A stretch of 64,000 bases of DNA from Arachnopeziza araneosa (lineage: Eukaryota; Ascomycota; Leotiomycetes; Helotiales; Arachnopezizaceae), in NCBI GenBank assembly GCA_003988855.1, contig QYAI01000026.1:393584-457583 (forward strand), given 5' to 3'. Under the pieces are notes generated by a model, which did not search any database, was not told where the DNA came from, and worked only from the letters and a program-made list of their open reading frames with translations. Made by a program: the position numbers and the translations under genes. Positions 58,191 through 64,000 of the stretch are shown here, piece after piece; position 1 is the stretch's first letter, and each line of letters opens with the position of its first letter.

Positions 58191-58474
58191 GTTAAAAATG
58201 TGTTTTTGTAAAAGTGTTTGCTAATGTAGTACTTTTGCTAAAATTTGTGCAATTCTAGCAGCGTTATAGCTTGTTAGTGTAAATTAATTTAAGTTACTGC
58301 TTTTGCTTATTGTAGCTTGTGTTTGCTAAGTAAATTGCTTTAGCAGTTTAGTTTTAAAGTTACTGTTGTGTTAGTAGTAAATAGTGTTTAAGGCAATAAC
58401 AAGCTTAAATTTAACTAACTAGTGTAAATTTAATTTATTTTTATTTTTATTTTTTTAGTGTTACTAATAAAAAA

Positions 58475-58865
58475 AAGTATTTACTTATAGCTTTGTTTAA
58501 ATTTGCTTTTAAATGTAACTACTAAGCTAGAAATTGCAAAGCAATTAATTGTTAAATGCTTTTTTTTTATTTACTAATGTTTGTAAGCAGCTTTGTAAAT
58601 TTGCTGCTGTAACTTCTTACTAATAAAGTTAGTGTAGATGTAGCAAGTGCTAATAAAAGCTTGCAATTGCAAAGCAAGTTAGTTAGCTTTTATAGACGCT
58701 AGTGTAATTATTAATAAAGTGCTAATTAGTAACTAACTAATTGCGCAGTAATCAAAAGCTAGTTGCTAAATAAGCAAAACTTCTAAAAGTTAATTAAGTA
58801 TAAGTATAATAATTAATAATTTAAAATATAGAATTAAAGATCTAGTTATATTTGTGCTACTAAAT
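58475..58865 (-). repeat. Right arm of the roughly 400-bp inverted repeat
   Basis: Reverse complement of 54878-55280, which is about 3.2 kb away; the region between holds F, R1 copy B, P1 and R3 copy 1. Confidence 0.75.
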
Positions 58866-59002
58866 TAGTAGAAACAAAAATTAGTGTAGTTGTAAAAGAA
58901 TAAATTTTTAATTTTATAAGAAGTAGCTATTTTATGTTCGCTTAGCTTAGTTACATAACTGTCGCATGTAACAGTTATGTAAGAGTAAATAATCTCGTAA
59001 CA
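58850..59002 (-). repeat. LTR-like repeat R3, copy 2 (inverted)
   Basis: Its minus strand reads TGTTACGAGATTATTTACTC; the palindrome persists in changed form (ACATAACTGTTACATGCGAC). It is more AT-shifted than copy 1. Confidence 0.75.
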
Positions 59003-59422
59003 AAAATAATTACAATAGTATTTTAAACTATTTAAAAGTAGTTAATAGCAAAGTTAAAACAATAGTAAAAACAAGCTAACATAATTAAGTATAACTTAGC
59101 TAAAAAACAATTTTTTTTAAAAATTAAAAGCATAAGCTTAGTTACAAAAGCAACTGTTACTACTAAGCTAAATTTACTACTAGTAAAATTACTATTACTA
59201 TTTAATAAAATTAGCTATACTAATTATTTAACTTTACTTTACTTTAGTATTATAGTAGCTTATACTAGTTATAAACTAATTACTAAGTTTTTTTTAGTAG
59301 TGTTAAAGCAAAAGTTTAAAAAAAAGTAATAATAAACAAAACAAAAAGTAATAATAAGCGTAAAAGCACTAAAAGCTTTTTAATTAGTAGTAATTTTTTT
59401 AATAAAAATATAAAAGTTTTTT

Positions 59423-59560
59423 TATTACAAGATTATTTACTTTTACATAACTATTACATACAATAGTTATATCACTAAGCTAAGCAAATATAAAATAGCT
59501 ACTTTTTATAAAAAATAAAAAATAAATTTTTTATAACTATACTAATTTTTGTTTTTACTA
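59423..59560 (+). repeat. LTR-like repeat R3, copy 3, heavily mutated
   Basis: TATTACAAGATTATTTACTT..., followed by ACATAACTATTACATACAAT. Differences from copy 1 are mostly C-to-T and G-to-A. Confidence 0.7.
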
Positions 59561-59672
59561 GTTTAAGTATTATAGTAGTATAGCTATAGCAAAGTTAGTT
59601 TTAAAGTTTTAGTTTTTAGTTAGTATAATTTTAATTTTTTTATAAAAAAAAAAGTAAATAAACTTAAAATTA

Positions 59673-59864
59673 TGTTATAAATCTAAATTAAAAACTTTAA
59701 AAAAAAGGTTAAAAGCTTTATTTAAACTATTTTAAGCTAAGAAAAAAAAGCTAAAATTTTAAAATTTTATAATAAGTTTTATTTACTTTAGACATACTAG
59801 TTTGCTTAGTAGCTTAGCTATTTAAGTATATAATTATAAATAAAAAAGTTTTAAATTTGTAATA
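59673..59864 (+). repeat. LTR-like repeat R1, copy C, heavily mutated
   Basis: TGTTATAAAT...TTTGTAATA; aligns along its length with copies A and B with nearly all G and C lost. It is followed 55 bp later by R2 copy B, the same order as R1-R2 at 52.8-53.5 kb. Confidence 0.75.
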
Positions 59865-59919
59865 GTTTTTATATAAGTATATAACTAAAATTGGTTTTAA
59901 AAAAAAAAGTTTTAAAAAC

Positions 59920-60225
59920 TATTACAAGTTAAACTTAGTAGTTAGAACTTAAGCTTAAAAGCTTAAACAAAAACTAAAGTAGCACTTAAAAATAACTTTT
60001 TTTAATAAAAAAAATAAAAATTAGCAAAGCAATTTTTAAAACTATTAATTAACTATTAATTAACTGTTAAAAAAAACTATATAACAAAAATTATATTAGC
60101 TGTTTTTTTGTATAAAAAGTATATGTAAAAAGTTTTAAGTATGTAGTACTTTTTAGCTTTACTTTCTTAAAATATATAAAATTTATTATTTATATATTCT
60201 AACTATACAATTGTAAACTTTTATA
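59920..60225 (+). repeat. LTR-like repeat R2, copy B, RIP-mutated
   Basis: Starts TATTACAAGTTAAACTT, matching TGTCACGGGTTGGACCC of copy A. Over the first 77 positions I count about 30 differences, all but one C-to-T or G-to-A. It is shorter than copy A mainly by loss of some ACTATTGATAGA units. Confidence 0.85.
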
Positions 60226-60346
60226 AGTAATTTTTAAATTAAGTTTTAAAGTTACTATTATATTAGTAGTAAATAGTATTTAAAGCAATAACGAGCTTAA
60301 ATTTAACTAACTAGTACAAATTTAAAAAAATTATTTTATTAGTGTT

Positions 60347-61705
60347 ACTAACGTGATTTATCAGTAAGCGAGACATATTAGCGCGCGAGACATTTTCTCT
60401 TACTTTTTTTACTTAAAACTATAATATATTAACTACAACACTTAAAATTAAATAAAACTAGTCTAAATCTAGAAATTCAAGTATAACTACAACTTCTTTA
60501 CAAGTGCGCGCATTATAACTTGACTTTTTGCAAGTTCTATAGCGCTGTTTAGACAATTGCTTTTTTTTTAAAATACTTTTTTCTAAACGTTTTACTTCTT
60601 TTTTAGCTTTCTTTCGTGCTAGAATATCTTATGCATTTTTAACAGTAAGCATCTTTTTTTAGCGAACACGAGTTTTTTTTGCTTAGTAGCGTTAGCTAAG
60701 TGCTTAATTAGCTTTTCGAAGTATGTAGTTTTTAGTAGTTACAAGAGTAAGCTAATAAGCTAGAAGCTTTGTACTTTTTGCTAGTGCAGCTACTGTGTCG
60801 AAAATCGAAGTTATAAAGCGTTTAAAAGTTAGCTTTAAAAAAAAAAAAAAGTTAAAGTTTGCAATTAAACGTCAAGCTTCGCAAGTACAATTTCTAAATT
60901 AAAAAGCACTAAGCTAGCTTTACGACATCTAACTTAAGCGTTTTAAACTAATATTAACTAAAAGTAAGTTTTTTTTAAAAAGCTAAAAAGAACTTAACTT
61001 TCGAAATATAATTAATATAAGCTTTAATAAAATTCTTAATTTGCTAACTGTATGCTTTCTTTAAAAAGCTAAAACATTTAACATCAAGTAGCTAAGTAAA
61101 GTAAGATAAGTAAGAAAGTAAGCAAAAAGTTATAATATTATGTACTTTGCAATACTTTTAGAATTTAGCAAAGTCGTAGCTTTCGTGCTTATTAAGAACT
61201 AGCATTTGATATACGCTTTTTGTACAATTAATTGTGTGTTTATTAAAGTGCGGTACTTATTTCAGACTTGTTTTATTGTTTGTCTATTTATTATTTGTAA
61301 GTCTAATTACCTAATTGTGTAGAAAGCTGCTTTTAGTATACTAATTCGAAAGGTAGTAAAAGCTTTTTACTACTAGAAATAAAAAAATACTTTAACTTCT
61401 AGCATTAATACAAGCAATTGCTATAGCTTATTTCTAGTTGCTTAGCTAAACTACTTTGCTTCTGCTACGTTAATCTGCGTGTGTAACAACTATTGCTAAG
61501 CTAATTACTTTTATTATAAAGCTAGTTTTGTCGAAATTATAAAAATCGCAATTCTGAATACTGTATTTTGCTCGCATATTCTTAACTAGCTAGAACTAGC
61601 TTCTAATTAGCTTAGAATTTTCGCAAAAAGCTTTTTAAAAGTTATAAACGCAATTAAAACGCGTCTTTAAAGCTAATTAGCATTGTATAAATTAATGTGC
61701 TTAAA
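60347..61705 (-). pseudogene. Pogo-like transposase remnant P2 (reverse orientation)
   Basis: The left end GTGATTTATCAGTAAGCGAG resembles the start of family F at 55,293. From about 60,540 to 61,700 the sequence runs parallel to P1 (56,290-57,490), for example the C-terminal basic region near 60,640. The N-terminal part is missing: similarity stops at about 61,705, where gypsy-type sequence starts. Confidence 0.7.
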
Positions 61706-62899
61706 CACAATACTACAAGTTTACAAAACACAAAGCTAACTTAACTACAAAGCTTAAAACTTTAAAACAAAACAACAAAACAACAGACAAAAACTGCAAA
61801 ATTAAAATTGTTTAGCTTAAGAAACAAGTATTAAGACTACAGACTAAACTACTAGATGCTTTTAAAGCTTAACAGTAAAGTAACTTTAAAAAGCTTTTAA
61901 ATTGTACTACTAAGCTTTTAAATTTTCTTGTGTTTACAAATAGCAAAGACTTTAACTTTGCAAACTAGCTTTTTAAAATAAAAAACAAGCTATTCGCAAA
62001 CTAAGATTATTACTTTAATAACTAAATTTAAATCGCATATGCAAAAAATAAATTAAAAAAAAAGCAGCTACTTACATTTTTTTACAACTTAAACTAAACG
62101 CTACAAACTTGTACAAAACTGTTTAAAACTTATTTAATTACTTTAGCTTTATTTATAAAAACTTAAACAAGCTATTCGTAGCTAAAAATAACTTTTAAAA
62201 GCTGTACATAAGTAAAAACTAAACTTTTTATAAATTTTATATAAACTTTTTTTAGCTTTTTTTTAAAGCAAAAATATCTTTAGACAACTTAAAGTATAAA
62301 CTAAACAGCAAGCTTTTATTTGCTTTTTAAAAAGCAGTAATTCTAGATTTTAATAGCAGCTTTACTTTTTAGAAATTCGCTAAACAATGTACTGTTTATA
62401 ACTAGTTTTTAAAAGCTGCTTTAGTTTAGCTAGTAATATTGTGTTTAAATTGCTTGTTTAGTTTTAGTTTAGCTAAAGTGTTTAGCTAGTAGCTGTTTGT
62501 AAACTTCTTAAATTAAAGTAGTTTTAAAAAAAGTTTAGTTTACTAGACTGTTTGTTACGTAAACTTTTTTGTATTTTAACAAAACACTATTTTAAAAAGT
62601 CTAAGCTTTGTAATTAGTTCTGACTTAAGCTTTTAACTTTTCTAGTTAATTATTAGTTTAGTTGTCTTGCAAAATATAGTTAACTAACTGTATACTGTTA
62701 TACTTATAAAGTTTTAAGCTAGCATTAGTTTTTAGTTTTTAGTTTTAGTTTTTTTATAACATTTAAATTAATTTTCTTAAGTGCTAATAAAACTTAAGTT
62801 AAGTAACGCTTTGTAGTATTTTTTTGTTTTTTAACGTTTTTAGTTTTGTAGCTTAGAGTATTTGCTTTATTATTTAACTTTTTAAGTTTGTATAATAAC
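61706..62899. other. AT-rich repeat-derived DNA, probably gypsy pol
   Basis: Continuous with the retroelement to its right. It shows no frame or motif I can name; the integrase region would be expected here on the minus strand, but mutation has hidden it. Confidence 0.4.
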
Positions 62900-64000
62900 T
62901 TAAAGTTGTACTGTAAAAGCAGTTTTGCTTATTTTACTTGTTTGCTAAAAAGCTTCTTAGTTGTTATAAAGTATTTAAGTACTTTATAATTAAACAAGAT
63001 TTAAAATAGTTAAAAAGTTTGTAATTTTTTAAGCTAAGCTTTTTATTAAAAAAATTAAAAAATAATAGCTAGTATTTTCTTATTATAGATATTATAGTTT
63101 AGTTTAGCAGCTTGTATAGTTTTTTAAAAAATAAGCTATTAAGTGCTAAAATTAAGTTACAAAGTCTTGTTAAAAAAACTTTGCTTACAACTTTATTAAA
63201 AGTATTTGTTTTTAGTTATATTAGCTTTTGTAAGTTGTAATAGCAAAGAATTAGCGCAGTAATTAAAGCTTTTTTTAAAACTTTAAAAGCTTTCTAGCAT
63301 TTTAGCGTTTATTAAAATATAACTTTTTTACAAGTTAGTTAATTTAGCGCTTTAGTAATTTTTTTATAAGCTTGTGTAAAGCGCTTGTAAAAGTTACTAA
63401 ATTTTAAAAACAACTAAACTACTTTAACTATGCGTAGTTTTTTTTAAGTTGCAAACTACTTTTACTTTTTTAAAGTTTACTTTTATTTCTTTAGTTAAAA
63501 TAATAAAGCTTAAATATTTTATACAAGTAACGTAAAATTTTAACTTAACAATGTTAGCTTGTAAACTAGCTTCTTAAAGTTTTTCTAGTACTTTGCATAC
63601 GTAAGCTTTATACTTTAGAAAGTTGTTAAAGTAAATTAAAATGTTGTTTAAGTAAGCAGTATAAAAAATATTTAAGTAGTTAAAGAAAACGTTGTTTATA
63701 TAGCGTTAATACGTAGCAAGTTTATTTATTAGCTTAAAAAGTAAAACTTTATATTTGTACAATTTGTATTTAGTTTAAAAAGTAGTTAGTTTTTTAGATT
63801 TAAAGTTTATTCGAATTTTATAAAAAACTTGCTAAATGTTAAGCTTAGTGTAAATTTTTGCTAACGTTAACTTAGCTAGCGTTTTATTAATTAGTAGCAA
63901 CAAATATTAGTTTTTTTTAGTTAAGTTGTTTAGCTTTTAGTAGTTAATACAAAATTGTAAGCTTTTATTTGCTTTTTTAACAAACAAGATAAAAAATGCA
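62900..64000 (-). mobile_element. Ty3/gypsy retrotransposon pol remnant (RT and RNase H), RIP-damaged, runs off the window
   Basis: On the minus strand, about 63,770 down to 63,400, a broken frame reads YKVLLFKL.NKLATY.RYIN then YTAYLNNILIYFNN. This is the gypsy reverse-transcriptase core, with the active-site YLDD changed to YLNN by G-to-A. It continues EASLQANIVKLKFYVTCIKY and FIILTKEIKVNFKKVKVV, the palm/thumb region. Further on, AAKLNYNIYNKKILAII (near 63,090) matches the RNase H AAELNYxIxDKELLAI motif. Stops are frequent. It is dead and continues beyond 64,000. Confidence 0.85.

Noticed and set aside
52811..64000. tRNA genes, CRISPR arrays or an intact transposase in the AT-rich block
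   Set aside because: No A/B-box pair, no regularly spaced direct repeats with unique spacers, and every transposase frame is broken.

Overview
This is fungal nuclear DNA. Genes are dense, on both strands, and carry many short introns (mostly 43-65 nt, GT-AG, with CTAAC/CTAAT-like branch sites). The gene set (Sho1 osmosensor, ApsA/Num1, dynactin RO-10, copper amine oxidase, DUF8021 and 2EXR proteins, Fot1/pogo transposons, RIP-mutated AT-rich blocks) points to a filamentous ascomycete (Pezizomycotina). Leotiomycetes is my guess from protein flavour, not proven. All exon structures below were spliced by hand and checked for reading-frame continuity; no RNA evidence was available.

Layout. 1-11 kb: a left-truncated ceramide synthase, SHO1 with a long pyrimidine-rich upstream region, dynactin p24/RO-10 divergent from an AVT-type vacuolar amino-acid transporter, and mitochondrial ribosomal protein S16 divergent from NAD(P)HX epimerase. 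11-16 kb: methylcrotonoyl-CoA carboxylase alpha, with a RIP-damaged Fot1/pogo transposon (intact 49-bp inverted ends, TA target duplication) inserted 158 bp upstream of its start codon. 16-27 kb: a secreted DUF8021 protein, complex I subunit NDUFA8, nucleoporin Nup57/Nup54, a GNAT acetyltransferase, a Myb/SANT-like Gln-rich protein, a ketopantoate-reductase-like enzyme and a 2EXR protein. 27-50 kb: ApsA/Num1 cortical anchor, divergent splicing factor CWC24, a secreted cysteine-rich two-module protein, a 10-exon copper amine oxidase, an importin-7/8 type karyopherin, a conserved unknown protein, and a Cti6-like PHD protein. 51.2-52.3 kb: the Ras-family GTPase RSR1/Krev-1 in nine exons.

From about 52.6 kb to the right edge the sequence becomes an AT-rich, gene-free block made of nested repeats: LTR-like elements in several copies, two families of pogo-like transposase remnants, a widely spaced inverted repeat of about 400 bp, and a Ty3/gypsy reverse transcriptase/RNase H running off the right edge. 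Copies of one LTR differ almost only by C-to-T and G-to-A changes, the signature of repeat-induced point mutation.

The genes are mostly unrelated housekeeping functions; I see no biosynthetic cluster, CRISPR, or obvious new multi-gene system. The most interesting points are at the splicing level: a probable 3-nt exon in the amine oxidase, a 10-nt exon in RSR1, and a missing AG acceptor in the epimerase gene. A repeated 10-bp palindrome in gene-free gaps is also notable.
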